Shown: in pieces, positions 1 to 6,309 of the stretch
Layout: the number at the start of each line of letters is the position of its first letter
Position numbering within the stretch: the stretch's first letter is position 1
Source: DATAMF01 sp964472565
GTDB taxonomy: Bacteria > Chloroflexota > Anaerolineae > Aggregatilineales > Aggregatilineaceae
Assembly (NCBI GenBank): GCA_964472565.1
Contig: CAYYNB010000191.1
Coordinates: 1 to 11,000, forward strand
Direction of reading: 5' to 3'
Length of the DNA stretch: 11,000 nucleotides
The notes under the pieces: generated by a model
What the model saw: the letters and a program-made list of their open reading frames with translations, nothing else
Database searches by the model: none
Told to the model about the DNA's origin: nothing
Program-made: the position numbers and the translations under genes

Positions 1-28
1 GTAGGGGCAATTCATGAATTGCCCCTAC
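1..28. repeat. Perfect 28-bp palindromic repeat
   Basis: The first 28 bases form a perfect inverted repeat: the half-site GTAGGGGCAATTCA is followed directly by its reverse complement. As RNA or single-stranded DNA it would fold into a long hairpin. It begins at the window edge, so it may extend to the left. From memory, dispersed palindromes with a GTAGGGGC...GCCCCTAC frame are common between genes in several bacterial phyla, including Chloroflexota and cyanobacteria. I infer a REP/MITE-like element rather than a gene-specific terminator, since no U-tract follows. Only one copy is visible here, so its repetitive nature is not shown by this window. Confidence 0.6.
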
Positions 29-82
29 GAAGTCACGTCCGAAAGCATCTTATGCGGGTGGAGCAAAGCGCTTCGTATAAGC

Positions 83-88
83 TATAAT
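83..88 (+). promoter_or_regulatory. Candidate -10 box for the HxlR gene (leaderless)
   Basis: A perfect TATAAT lies at 83-88. Transcription would then start near 95-96, exactly at the ATG at 96, implying a leaderless mRNA. No good -35 is visible 16-18 bases upstream. The alternative ATG at 87 overlaps the -10 box itself, which argues against it. Confidence 0.5.
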
Positions 89-95
89 GGGAGAC

Positions 96-419
96 ATGAG
101 CAAAACAACGCAACTCAATGCTTGTCCCATCGCGCGGACAGCCCGCCTGATCGGTGACACCTGGACGCTGTTGATCGTGCGCGACCTGATGAGCGGCAGT
201 AAACGCTTCAGCCACCTGGAAGAGTCGCTGCAAGGTATCAGCCCCAAAACGCTGTCGCACCGCCTCAAGGCGCTCGAAGCCGCGAACTTGATTTCACGCC
301 ATGCCTATGCCGAAATTCCGCCGCGCGTCGAATACCAACTGACCGAGATCGGAGAGCGGTTGGCCTCGATTATTGACGCGATGCGCGAATTTGGGGAACA
401 GTACGACTTCACGCCGTAA
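96..419 (+). CDS. HxlR-family winged-helix transcriptional regulator
   Basis: The product is a small protein of about 107 residues that is essentially one HxlR-type winged helix-turn-helix domain, the usual size for this family of dimeric DNA-binding regulators. Family hallmarks are visible: an N-terminal Cys-Pro (CPIARTARLIGDTWTLLIVR), the segment FSHLEESLQGISPKTLSHRLKALE as the recognition helix region, and the wing PPRVEYQLTEIG. In YodB/HypR-type relatives the N-terminal cysteine acts as a thiol or electrophile sensor. This protein keeps a single Cys at about residue 10, so redox sensing is possible but inferred. I chose the ATG at 96 because an ATG at 87 overlaps a TATAAT box; the three extra residues would not change the domain. 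HxlR proteins often regulate neighbouring genes, here possibly the transporter downstream, but no operator was identified. Confidence 0.88.
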   Translation: MSKTTQLNACPIARTARLIGDTWTLLIVRDLMSGSKRFSHLEESLQGISPKTLSHRLKALEAANLISRHAYAEIPPRVEYQLTEIGERLASIIDAMREFGEQYDFTP

Positions 420-435
420 CAAGCTGTGGTATAAT
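408..435 (+). promoter_or_regulatory. Extended -10 promoter driving the riboswitch-transporter transcript
   Basis: TATAAT at 430-435 is preceded by TGG at 427-429, giving an extended -10 (TGN). A weak -35, TTCACG, lies at 408-413 with a 16-base spacer. It overlaps the last codons of the HxlR gene. The predicted start is near 442, just before the first aptamer stem at 444. That fit supports both calls. Confidence 0.7.
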
Positions 436-443
436 CACCCGTA

Positions 444-558
444 CATCAATCAGGTAACTAGGGTTCCGCCGGGTCTGCCGGGTCTGGACCAAGCGTTACA
501 GAAGTCGGTGATGGCGAAGTACCTTAAGGGATAAAAGCCCGGAGGGGGTAGGTTGGTG
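444..558 (+). ncRNA. ykkC-family riboswitch aptamer, probably subtype 2
   Basis: Conserved ykkC segments appear in the right order: ACTAGGGTTCCG (458-468), GGTCTGGACC (481-490) with AAGCG after it, and AGGGATAAAAGCCCGGAGG (527-545). A P1 stem closes the element: CATCAATC at 444-451 pairs with GGTTGGTG at 551-558. Inside, GGTTC at 462-466 pairs with GGACC at 486-490, a P1b hairpin forms between CCGG at 469-472 and 478-481, GTAAC can pair with GTTAC near 495-499, and P3 is GGG/CCC around ATAAAAG. In this family guanidine-I members carry GGTCCGAGAG after P1a. The GGACCAAGCGTTACAG seen here resembles, from memory, the nucleotide-sensing subtype 2 (ppGpp, PRPP or nucleoside diphosphates). The ligand cannot be assigned by eye. 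It sits in the 5' leader of the EamA transporter gene. Confidence 0.85.
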
Positions 559-571
559 CGTGATCGCACGC
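556..571 (+). promoter_or_regulatory. Candidate expression-platform hairpin of the riboswitch
   Basis: GTGCG at 556-560 can pair with CGCAC at 565-569 around a TGAT loop, or GCGTG at 558-562 with CACGC at 567-571. Either stem uses bases of the 3' strand of P1, so it would exclude full P1 pairing, as expected of a switching element. No proper U-tract follows (only a short pyrimidine run ending TTTT at 579-582), and the ribosome binding site GGAGGT at 585-590 lies close by. The mechanism, termination or translation, is unclear. Confidence 0.4.
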
Positions 572-595
572 CTATTCCTTTTGCGGAGGTACACA

Positions 596-1510
596 ATGTC
601 ATCCCATCTGCGCGCCGTGCTTCAGGCGCTCCTCGTCACGTTGCTGTGGTCTACTTCCTGGGTTCTGATCAAACTGGGCCTTAAAGACATTCCCGCGCTG
701 ACCTTCGCCGGACTGCGTTATACGCTGGCGTTTGTCTGCCTGCTGATCTGGTCCAGCCGCAGCACGCAACAACCGTTTCAGTCCATCCGGCAGTTGACGC
801 GATCCGAATGGCGGCAGTTGATCGCGCTCGGATTGTTATATTACAGTGTGACGCAGGGATCGCAGTTTTTGGGGCTGGATCGTCTGCCTGCCGTGACGAC
901 GAGCCTGCTGCTTAACTTCACAACTCCGGTGGTGGCCCTGCTCGGCATCGTGCTGCTGGCGGAGCGCCCCAGCGTGTTACAGTGGTCGGGGATTGTGGTG
1001 TTCCTCGGTGGGGTGGTGCTGTATTTTTACCCGGCGTCGATCCCGGCGCATCAAATGATCGGCTTCGTGATCGTGCTGGTGGGTGTGGTGTCGAATGCGC
1101 TGTCGGCGGTTTTGGGCCGGAGCATCAACCGCCGGGGCAGCATTTCGCCGCTGGTGGTGACGCTGGTCAGCATGGGAGTCGGTTCGGTTACGATGCTGGT
1201 TGCCGGGGTGGTGTTCCAGGGACTGCCGCACCTCAGCCTGCAAAGCTGGGCGATCATCGGCTGGCTGGCGGTGGTCAACACGGCATTTGCCTTCACACTC
1301 TGGAATCACACCCAGCGCACGCTGTCCGCCGTCGAATCGAGCATCATCAACAACACGATGATGATCCAGATCGCGGTGCTGGCCTGGATTTTTCTGGATG
1401 AGAATCTGGAGCTGCGCGAGGTCGCCGGGCTGGGGTTGGCCGCTGCGGGGACGCTGATCGTGCAGATGCGGCGAAATTCGCGCGCGGCTAACCTGTCAGG
1501 CAAGCGCTGA
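596..1510 (+). CDS. EamA/DMT-family membrane transporter
   Basis: The product is a hydrophobic protein of 304 residues with about ten predicted transmembrane helices in two homologous halves, the standard EamA (drug/metabolite transporter superfamily) layout. Typical signatures are LLWSTSWVLIKLGLKDIPALTFAGLRY in helices 1-2, the LNFTTPVVALLGIVLLAERPSVLQWSGIVVFLGGVVLYF stretch ending half one, and the matching ILAWIFLDENLELREVAGLGLAAAGTLIV-like end of half two. A start at 560 (GTG) is possible in frame but lies inside the riboswitch. The ATG at 596 has a strong site, GGAGGT, five bases upstream. Family members export or import amino acids, nucleobases and other small metabolites, and the substrate is not readable from sequence. 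The ykkC-type aptamer in the leader suggests control by a nucleotide signal or by guanidine, so the cargo may be linked to that metabolism (inference). Confidence 0.9.
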   Translation: MSSHLRAVLQALLVTLLWSTSWVLIKLGLKDIPALTFAGLRYTLAFVCLLIWSSRSTQQPFQSIRQLTRSEWRQLIALGLLYYSVTQGSQFLGLDRLPAVTTSLLLNFTTPVVALLGIVLLAERPSVLQWSGIVVFLGGVVLYFYPASIPAHQMIGFVIVLVGVVSNALSAVLGRSINRRGSISPLVVTLVSMGVGSVTMLVAGVVFQGLPHLSLQSWAIIGWLAVVNTAFAFTLWNHTQRTLSAVESSIINNTMMIQIAVLAWIFLDENLELREVAGLGLAAAGTLIVQMRRNSRAANLSGKR

Positions 1511-1520
1511 GGATGCATCA

Positions 1521-1548
1521 TTTTGTTTCATGTAAACCCGGCTATGCT
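1521..1548 (+). promoter_or_regulatory. Weak candidate promoter for the WD40-like gene
   Basis: A -10-like TATGCT lies at 1543-1548 with a poor -35 match, TTTTGT, at 1521-1526 (16-base spacer). The predicted start near 1555 would give a leader of about 35 bases containing the GGGAGGA ribosome binding site at 1574-1580. Confidence 0.35.
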
Positions 1549-1589
1549 AGAGGGTGCGGGGACAGCGTAAACAGGGAGGACACAAGCGC

Positions 1590-2579
1590 ATGGTACGCCT
1601 GAGCGTGATCGGATTTATCGTCTGGGTAAGTGTGGTGCTGGTGCTGGCGGTGTCTGCGGGCACCGCTGCTGAATCAACATCAGGAACAGCAACTGTGACC
1701 CAGGACATTGTGCCGGTTATCGTGCTGGCGCTCGTGGACGAGATGCCGCTGACCGCTGTCGATCTGCGGGTAATCAACTATACGCCTTACCGTGTCCCCT
1801 GGGAGTTTTACAGCCCGGATGGCACTCTGCGCACCGCGTTTATTCATGATGATCTACCGGGGCGTGTTAGCGTCCAGCAAGACGGCGAAACCCTTTTGAC
1901 CGTAGAACTGGATTTCGAGGCATGGGGGGCAGCGTTCAGCGCGGATAACACCCTGGTGGCCTACACCGGGAAGAATTCGCTTTCCCGCTATCTCGATCCG
2001 CCGCCTGTCGCCATCTATTCGCTGGTTACGGGGGAACGTCTGCCGCTGGATGGCGACATTCCGGGCACGTTCAGCGGCAGTCCGCAGTTCAGCCCCGACG
2101 GGACGCTGTTCGCCGTGACTACCGCCAGCGGGGATAGCTGTTCGCGCGCCCAACTCTACGGCGTGCGGCTCTGGAACCTGTCCACCGGAAACCCGATCGA
2201 TCTGGCGCAGCCTTTTTCGGCGCTTACTTTTGCTTTCAGCCCGGACAGCACCCGGATCGCGCTGGGCAGTTCCGGCGACTGGTGTACGAAAGGTCAGTCA
2301 CGGCTGGCGGTGGTGGATCTGGCGTCCGGCGAGGTTGTGTTCCAGTCGGAGGCCAACACCGCCGGGGTTGCCTTCAGCCCGGATGGACGCTATCTGCTCT
2401 CTGCCGAACGTACCGCGCTGCATCTGTGGGACAGCCAGACCGGGGCGGCACTCGCACACTATGGCATTGATCCAACGCTCCTCAACTTGTATGTCGGGTT
2501 TGATGAGGGCTGGATGCAGGTCGCTGCACAGAGTCAGGATGCCTTTTACAGCGGCGCGATCCTGCTGCCCAACCAGTAG
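1590..2579 (+). CDS. Exported WD40-like beta-propeller protein
   Basis: The product has 329 residues. It starts with a classical signal peptide or N-terminal anchor (MVRLSVIGFIVWVSVVLVLA, then SAGTAAES). There is no lipobox Cys, so it is probably secreted or anchored by the N-terminal helix. The rest carries several WD40/PD40-like blades, marked by repeated motifs FSPDGTL, FSADNTLVAY, FSPDGTLFAV, FSPDSTRIAL and FSPDGRYLLSAE, with RLWNLSTG and HLWDSQTG closing strands. Propellers of this kind usually serve as binding scaffolds and no catalytic motif is visible. The ATG at 1590 is preferred because GGGAGGA lies nine bases upstream and a signal peptide follows at once; a GTG at 1554 would add 12 residues ahead of the signal. 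The number of blades appears too small for a full seven-bladed ring, but some may be divergent. Confidence 0.78.
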   Translation: MVRLSVIGFIVWVSVVLVLAVSAGTAAESTSGTATVTQDIVPVIVLALVDEMPLTAVDLRVINYTPYRVPWEFYSPDGTLRTAFIHDDLPGRVSVQQDGETLLTVELDFEAWGAAFSADNTLVAYTGKNSLSRYLDPPPVAIYSLVTGERLPLDGDIPGTFSGSPQFSPDGTLFAVTTASGDSCSRAQLYGVRLWNLSTGNPIDLAQPFSALTFAFSPDSTRIALGSSGDWCTKGQSRLAVVDLASGEVVFQSEANTAGVAFSPDGRYLLSAERTALHLWDSQTGAALAHYGIDPTLLNLYVGFDEGWMQVAAQSQDAFYSGAILLPNQ

Positions 2580-2629
2580 CCACCCTGGTAATTTTTCTCA
2601 AATCGGCTACACTTTTACGGTGTTTTGGG

Positions 2630-2635
2630 GATAAT
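2630..2635 (+). promoter_or_regulatory. Candidate -10 box ahead of the TrkA-domain gene
   Basis: GATAAT at 2630-2635 is a five-of-six match to the -10 consensus, with no clear -35. Transcription from near 2642 would exclude the TTG start at 2625 and favour the GTG at 2658. The 78-base gap after the WD40 gene shows no terminator hairpin, so read-through is also possible. Confidence 0.35.
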
Positions 2636-2657
2636 CCGCACACAAGGAATAGGTCCG

Positions 2658-3749
2658 GTGCCATATTCGCGCCTGGTGATCACGGAAACGCGCCTGGAGC
2701 GCTTGCGGAAACGCGAACGCCTGCTGCGGGCGGCATGGCGCAACGCCAGGGTGATCTGGCGCGAGTTTCGCCAGCCGATTGTGATCTTTGCGCTGGCGAT
2801 CTTCGGCGGCGGGTGGCTCTATGGTGAACTATCCGCGCGGGCGGGGTACGAACGCCTGCCGTATGTGGACCTGCCGTACACCATGCTGGCGCTGATGCTT
2901 CTGGAAGCGCCGACGGAGATGCCCACCGAATGGCATCTGGTGGCGTTCTGGTATGCGCTGCCCATTGTGGCGGCCTATGTGGCGGGGCGCGGCGTGTTCG
3001 ATTTTGTGCGGCTGTTTTTTAATTCCGGCGAGCGGCATAGCGACTGGGAGGAAGCGGTGGCATCCACCTATCGGGAGCATATCATCGTGTTAGGGGTGGG
3101 GCACCTCGGCCTGCGTGTGATTCGCGCCCTGGTCAGCATGGGGTTCGAGGTAGTTGCTATCGATAACAAGACGGACCCCGAAAAAGAAAAAGAGATGTCC
3201 CGGCTGCGGGTGCCGCTGGTGGTGTCCGATGGACGCCTGCCCGCCACCCTGGAAGCCGCCGGCATCCGGCACGCGGAGTCGTTAATCGTCTGCACCTCGA
3301 ACGATTATATGAATCTGGAAGTGACCATGCGCGCCCGCGATCTCAACCCGAACCTGCGGATCGTGGTGCGCATGTGGGAAGATCAGTTTGCCGATCAGAT
3401 TCGGCGCTTTATGAATGTCCAGGCGGTGATGAGTGCGACTGATTTGGCCGCGCCCTCGTTTGCCGCCGCTGCGACAGGTATCGAAATTACGCAAACGCTG
3501 ACGGTGGATGGCACCGATTACAGCATGATCCGGCTGCAAGTCACACCGGGATCGTTTTTGGACGGCGTGACGGTGGGCGAGTTGCAGGGCAGCTACGAGA
3601 TGGATATTGTGCTGCACAGTTCGCCGGACGGGTCCGTCCAGGTTCACCCGGCCCATGTCACGGAAGTTCGCGCCGGGGATACGCTGGTGATCTTCGCGCA
3701 GCACACCAAAATCACTGACGTGGTGAGCCGGAATCACAAACGACACTAA
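2658..3749 (+). CDS. Two-TM channel-like protein with TrkA-N and TrkA-C (RCK) domains
   Basis: The product has about 363 residues. After a basic N-terminal helix come TM1 (IVIFALAIFGGGWLYGEL, about 40-57), a short re-entrant-like region (LPYTMLALMLLEAPTEMPTEW) and TM2 (HLVAFWYALPIVAAYVAG, about 93-112). A TrkA-N Rossmann domain follows: HIIVLGVGHLGLRVIRAL with the GxGxxG glycines at about 146, 148 and 151, and an acidic residue ending strand 2 (VVAIDNK), which favours NAD(H)-type binding. The C-terminal part (VTPGSFLDGVTVGEL...RAGDTLVIFAQ) is a TrkA-C domain. The layout is that of RCK-gated K+ channels, but the TVGYGD filter is absent, so K+ conduction is doubtful. The GTG at 2658 has AAGGA upstream; a TTG at 2625 is the longer alternative. 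miaB starts 18 bases after the stop, suggesting an operon. Confidence 0.83.
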   Translation: MPYSRLVITETRLERLRKRERLLRAAWRNARVIWREFRQPIVIFALAIFGGGWLYGELSARAGYERLPYVDLPYTMLALMLLEAPTEMPTEWHLVAFWYALPIVAAYVAGRGVFDFVRLFFNSGERHSDWEEAVASTYREHIIVLGVGHLGLRVIRALVSMGFEVVAIDNKTDPEKEKEMSRLRVPLVVSDGRLPATLEAAGIRHAESLIVCTSNDYMNLEVTMRARDLNPNLRIVVRMWEDQFADQIRRFMNVQAVMSATDLAAPSFAAAATGIEITQTLTVDGTDYSMIRLQVTPGSFLDGVTVGELQGSYEMDIVLHSSPDGSVQVHPAHVTEVRAGDTLVIFAQHTKITDVVSRNHKRH

Positions 3750-3767
3750 GCATTGAGGAAACCATAG

Positions 3768-5180
3768 ATGCATTACCATATCTGGACACTGGGCTGTCAA
3801 ATGAATGTCGCGGATACCCAGCGGCTGGCCTCGGAACTGGAAGCCCTCGGACATCGCGCCGCCCCCACGCCGGACGAGGCGGATATTTTTGTGATCAATA
3901 CCTGCGTGGTGCGCCAGTCCGCCGAAGACAAAGCCTATGGCCGCCTGCGCGAACTCGCCAAACTCAAACAGTCCGCGCCGGACAAAATTATCGGGCTGAT
4001 GGGCTGTCTGGTCGGCGTGCGCGATCCGCTGCGGCTGCGTGAAAAACTGCCGCAGGTGGATGTCTTTCTGCCGCCGTCCGATCCCACCCCGATGCTCGCT
4101 TTTCTGCGGGACCGGGAAACCGAACAGGCTGCGCTGGAACTCGAATCGTCGGCGCGGGCGCAGCGCGACGCCTTGCAGGATGAAGGGCATGACGGCGCGA
4201 TTATTCTGCCGGATCACGAGCGCGGGCATCTGATCAGCGCGCATGTCCCGGTGGTCTACGGCTGTTCGCACGCCTGCGCGTTTTGTATCATCCCCTTCCG
4301 CCGGGGCATCGAAAAATCGCGCCCGGTGGGGGAGATCGTGGCGCATGTGCGCAGCCTGGCACGGCAGGGCGTCAAGGAAGTGACGCTGCTCGGCCAGATT
4401 GTGGACCGCTACGGGAAGGATGTGCCCGACGGCCCGAATCTCGCCCAGCTTTTGCGCATTGTGCATGAGATCGCGGAACAGGAAGGCGTCGAGCGGATTC
4501 GCTTTTTGACCAGCCACCCCAACTGGATGACGGATGATCTGCTCGATGCGGTGGCTGACCTGCCGCGCGTGATGCCGCAGATCGAAGTGCCGGTGCAGGC
4601 GGGGAATGATGACGTGCTGGCGCGGATGCGGCGCGGGTATACGGTGGAGCAGTACCGCGCGCTCGTGGACAAAATCCGGGCGCGGATTCCCGGCGTGGCG
4701 ATCCACTGCGATATTATCGTGGGCTTCCCCGGCGAAACCGAGACGCAGTTTATGGACACTTACGATCTGCTGGCCGATCTCAAGCTGGATAAGGTGCATC
4801 TGGCGCGCTACAGTCCGCGCCCGCACACGTTGAGTATGCGCACCATGCCGGACGATGTGCCCGCCAACGAAAAGAAGCGCCGCCACGTGCTGCTGGAAGA
4901 GTTACAGGCCCAGGTCAGCGCTGCGATCAACCGCCGCTTCCTGGGGCAGACCGCCGAAGTGCTGGTCGAGGACAAACATAACGGCAAATGGCGCGGGCGG
5001 ATTCCGCAGAACAAGCTGGTCTTTTTCCAGGATGACACGCAGGATTGGCATGGGCGGCTGGCGAACGTCGAAATCACCTGGACCGGTCCCTGGAGCATGC
5101 AGGGTCGTCTGCCGGGACAGGCGATCCCCGCGCAGGATGAGCTGCTGACGGTGTTGCCGGCTAGCACAGTAGGGGATTGA
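3768..5180 (+). CDS. miaB: tRNA-2-methylthio-N6-dimethylallyladenosine synthase
   Basis: The product has 470 residues, normal for MiaB. This radical-SAM enzyme adds a methylthio group to C2 of i6A37 in tRNAs that read U-starting codons. Domains in order are: N-terminal UPF0004 (MTTase) with Cys10 (LGCQMN), Cys46 (NTCVV) and Cys80 (MGC), which bind the auxiliary [4Fe-4S] cluster; a radical-SAM core with C166xxxC170xxC173 (GCSHACAFCIIPFRRG); and a C-terminal TRAM domain (about 400-460) for tRNA binding. LGCQMN favours MiaB over MtaB or RimO. IVGFPGETE is also typical. The ATG at 3768 has GAGGAA seven bases upstream, and the 18-base gap from the TrkA-domain gene suggests cotranscription. About 40 residues between the UPF0004 and radical-SAM parts (roughly 115-155) are Glu/Asp/Ala-rich and look like a lineage-specific linker. 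The functional relation to the neighbour is not evident. Confidence 0.9.
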   Translation: MHYHIWTLGCQMNVADTQRLASELEALGHRAAPTPDEADIFVINTCVVRQSAEDKAYGRLRELAKLKQSAPDKIIGLMGCLVGVRDPLRLREKLPQVDVFLPPSDPTPMLAFLRDRETEQAALELESSARAQRDALQDEGHDGAIILPDHERGHLISAHVPVVYGCSHACAFCIIPFRRGIEKSRPVGEIVAHVRSLARQGVKEVTLLGQIVDRYGKDVPDGPNLAQLLRIVHEIAEQEGVERIRFLTSHPNWMTDDLLDAVADLPRVMPQIEVPVQAGNDDVLARMRRGYTVEQYRALVDKIRARIPGVAIHCDIIVGFPGETETQFMDTYDLLADLKLDKVHLARYSPRPHTLSMRTMPDDVPANEKKRRHVLLEELQAQVSAAINRRFLGQTAEVLVEDKHNGKWRGRIPQNKLVFFQDDTQDWHGRLANVEITWTGPWSMQGRLPGQAIPAQDELLTVLPASTVGD

Positions 5181-5189
5181 GATAATGGC

Positions 5190-5214
5190 GAGAAGGGACA
5201 AAAAATCCCTTCTC
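5190..5214. terminator. Convergent-gene hairpin, possible bidirectional terminator
   Basis: GAGAAGGGA (5190-5198) pairs perfectly with TCCCTTCTC (5206-5214) around a CAAAAAA loop. It lies between the ends of miaB on the plus strand and the SH3b gene on the minus strand, the usual place for a shared terminator. Neither side has a good U-tract after the stem, so intrinsic termination may be weak. Confidence 0.6.
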
Positions 5215-5222
5215 TGGATAAA

Positions 5223-6227
5223 CTATTGAATAATAATGTTCTCAACCGCAACGCAGGCTGGTGTGATATTGGTAGTATAAAGATATTGGTGGTCAACCCA
5301 TCCTAAGCCTTTAGGCGCATTAGGATAAAGAACCTGGTACCATCCGTTTTGTTTTCCAACAACCGAAATTTGAGTTTGTGTTCCTACCGGATAAGCGGGA
5401 TCATTGACTAGATTACCATTGGGTACATCATAGATTGGCACGCCTTGCATCCCGCTTGGAACTTTGACATTCATTACGCAAAGCTGATACATATGAAGTG
5501 TCAGCACATAGTCAATGGGCTTTTGCTGCACTGTTCCCGAACTTTGATTCGCTAATAACCCGTAATTGCCACCTTCAGTCGTAGTAAAAGAATAGGTGCT
5601 GCCATTGCGTTTTAGCTCTATTGTTTCTCCTGGTGTAAAGGGATATTCATTAGACAGTTTGTATACTGTCACAGAAAATCCATCGTCTGCTACACCGATT
5701 TCTATTTCAATATAGGCTCCTCCAAGAACGGGAAATGGCATCCAGTATTCTTTGAAACCGTTCTCACTCGATAAACACCCTTCTTGTTTTATATCGCTGA
5801 AGAAAGGGTGGTATGGTTGGCTTTCGTATAGGTATTGAAAACTCACACTATTGGGGATTACCGTTGCTTTAGGTTGGTGGGAGACTTCGGTTGGGCTTAT
5901 AGTGGGACATTGCTTTTCCTCCCCAGCTATTTTATCCGAAAAATCAAAATAAATTTCTAGCAGGGTAATTCCTGCAACTAGAAGAAGGATAAAAATCCCT
6001 AGAAACTTCTTCGACCAGGTCCGCGTCTTCTGTTCGGGAATTTCTCCTCCTTGCCCTCCTTCAGTATTTGTTTCCACAGGTGGGTATTCTCCTCCGCCTT
6101 GCGAATCAGGTGGTTTAGTAGGTGGTAGTTCAGTAGAAGAATTTTCTTCCCCCAATAATCCCATGCCAAATTTGGCCCACTCAGTAGCTCCACTAAAATT
6201 TTTATTGTCATTGTCTGGTTTTGCCAT
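5223..6227 (-). CDS. Single-pass membrane protein with C-terminal SH3b domain
   Basis: The product has 334 residues: a hydrophilic Pro/Gly/Glu-rich N-terminal part (1-72), one TM helix (FLGIFILLLVAGITLLEIYF, about 75-94), an unrecognised beta-rich region (about 125-250) with segments such as YIEIEIGVADDGFSVTVYKL, and an SH3b-like domain (about 252-320; VPIYDVPNGN...GTQTQISVVGKQNGWYQV...GLGWVDHQYL). Basic residues just before the TM suggest the C-terminal part is outside. Cys107, 151, 250 and 325 could form disulfides. SH3b domains usually bind cell-wall or surface ligands. The ATG at 6227 has AGGGGGA about five bases upstream. Base use is clearly AT-richer than the flanking genes (line 5641-5700 is 23 of 60 G+C), and the leader is AT-rich too, suggesting horizontal acquisition. 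I do not recognise a named family for the whole protein; its function is unknown. Confidence 0.75.
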   Translation of the reverse strand: MAKPDNDNKNFSGATEWAKFGMGLLGEENSSTELPPTKPPDSQGGGEYPPVETNTEGGQGGEIPEQKTRTWSKKFLGIFILLLVAGITLLEIYFDFSDKIAGEEKQCPTISPTEVSHQPKATVIPNSVSFQYLYESQPYHPFFSDIKQEGCLSSENGFKEYWMPFPVLGGAYIEIEIGVADDGFSVTVYKLSNEYPFTPGETIELKRNGSTYSFTTTEGGNYGLLANQSSGTVQQKPIDYVLTLHMYQLCVMNVKVPSGMQGVPIYDVPNGNLVNDPAYPVGTQTQISVVGKQNGWYQVLYPNAPKGLGWVDHQYLYTTNITPACVAVENIIIQ

Positions 6228-6258
6228 TGCTTCCCCCTATAATGCAATGCCCAGCAGT

Positions 6259-6274
6259 TAATTCAATTGAATTA
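6259..6274. promoter_or_regulatory. 16-bp palindrome at predicted transcription start, possible operator
   Basis: TAATTCAATTGAATTA is a perfect 16-bp palindrome. It falls immediately downstream of the predicted start (about 6275) of the minus-strand promoter at 6282-6309, a position where a repressor would block initiation or early elongation. In an AT-rich region palindromes arise more easily by chance, so the operator role is an inference. Confidence 0.35.
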
Positions 6275-6281
6275 GAAATAG

Positions 6282-6309
6282 ATAATAAACCTAAAATCAA
6301 CTATTTCAA
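6282..6309 (-). promoter_or_regulatory. Promoter of the AT-rich SH3b gene
   Basis: On the minus strand a -35 TTGAAA (6304-6309) and a -10 TATTAT (6282-6287) are separated by 16 bases; each hexamer matches five of six consensus positions. The predicted start near 6275 gives a leader of about 48 bases before the ATG at 6227. Confidence 0.55.

Noticed and set aside
444..558. Plain guanidine-I riboswitch call
   Set aside because: The family match is good, but the expected GGTCCGAGAG is replaced by GGACCAAGCG, so I left the ligand open and favour subtype 2.
560..595. GTG start giving a 12-residue longer EamA transporter
   Set aside because: It lies at the end of the riboswitch P1/expression platform with no ribosome binding site, while the ATG at 596 has a strong GGAGGT.
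2230..2634. Plus-strand frame overlapping the WD40-like gene
   Set aside because: It is out of frame with the propeller motifs, Arg/Cys-rich, and has no ribosome binding site.
3282..4886. Long open frame (534 codons) on the minus strand opposite miaB
   Set aside because: It is antisense to a complete, well-conserved miaB and its translation is His/Arg/Gln-rich with no recognisable domain, a typical shadow of GC-rich codon use.
5190..5214. Hairpin called as a strong intrinsic terminator
   Set aside because: The stem is perfect but no U-tract follows on either strand, so only a moderate-confidence call was kept.
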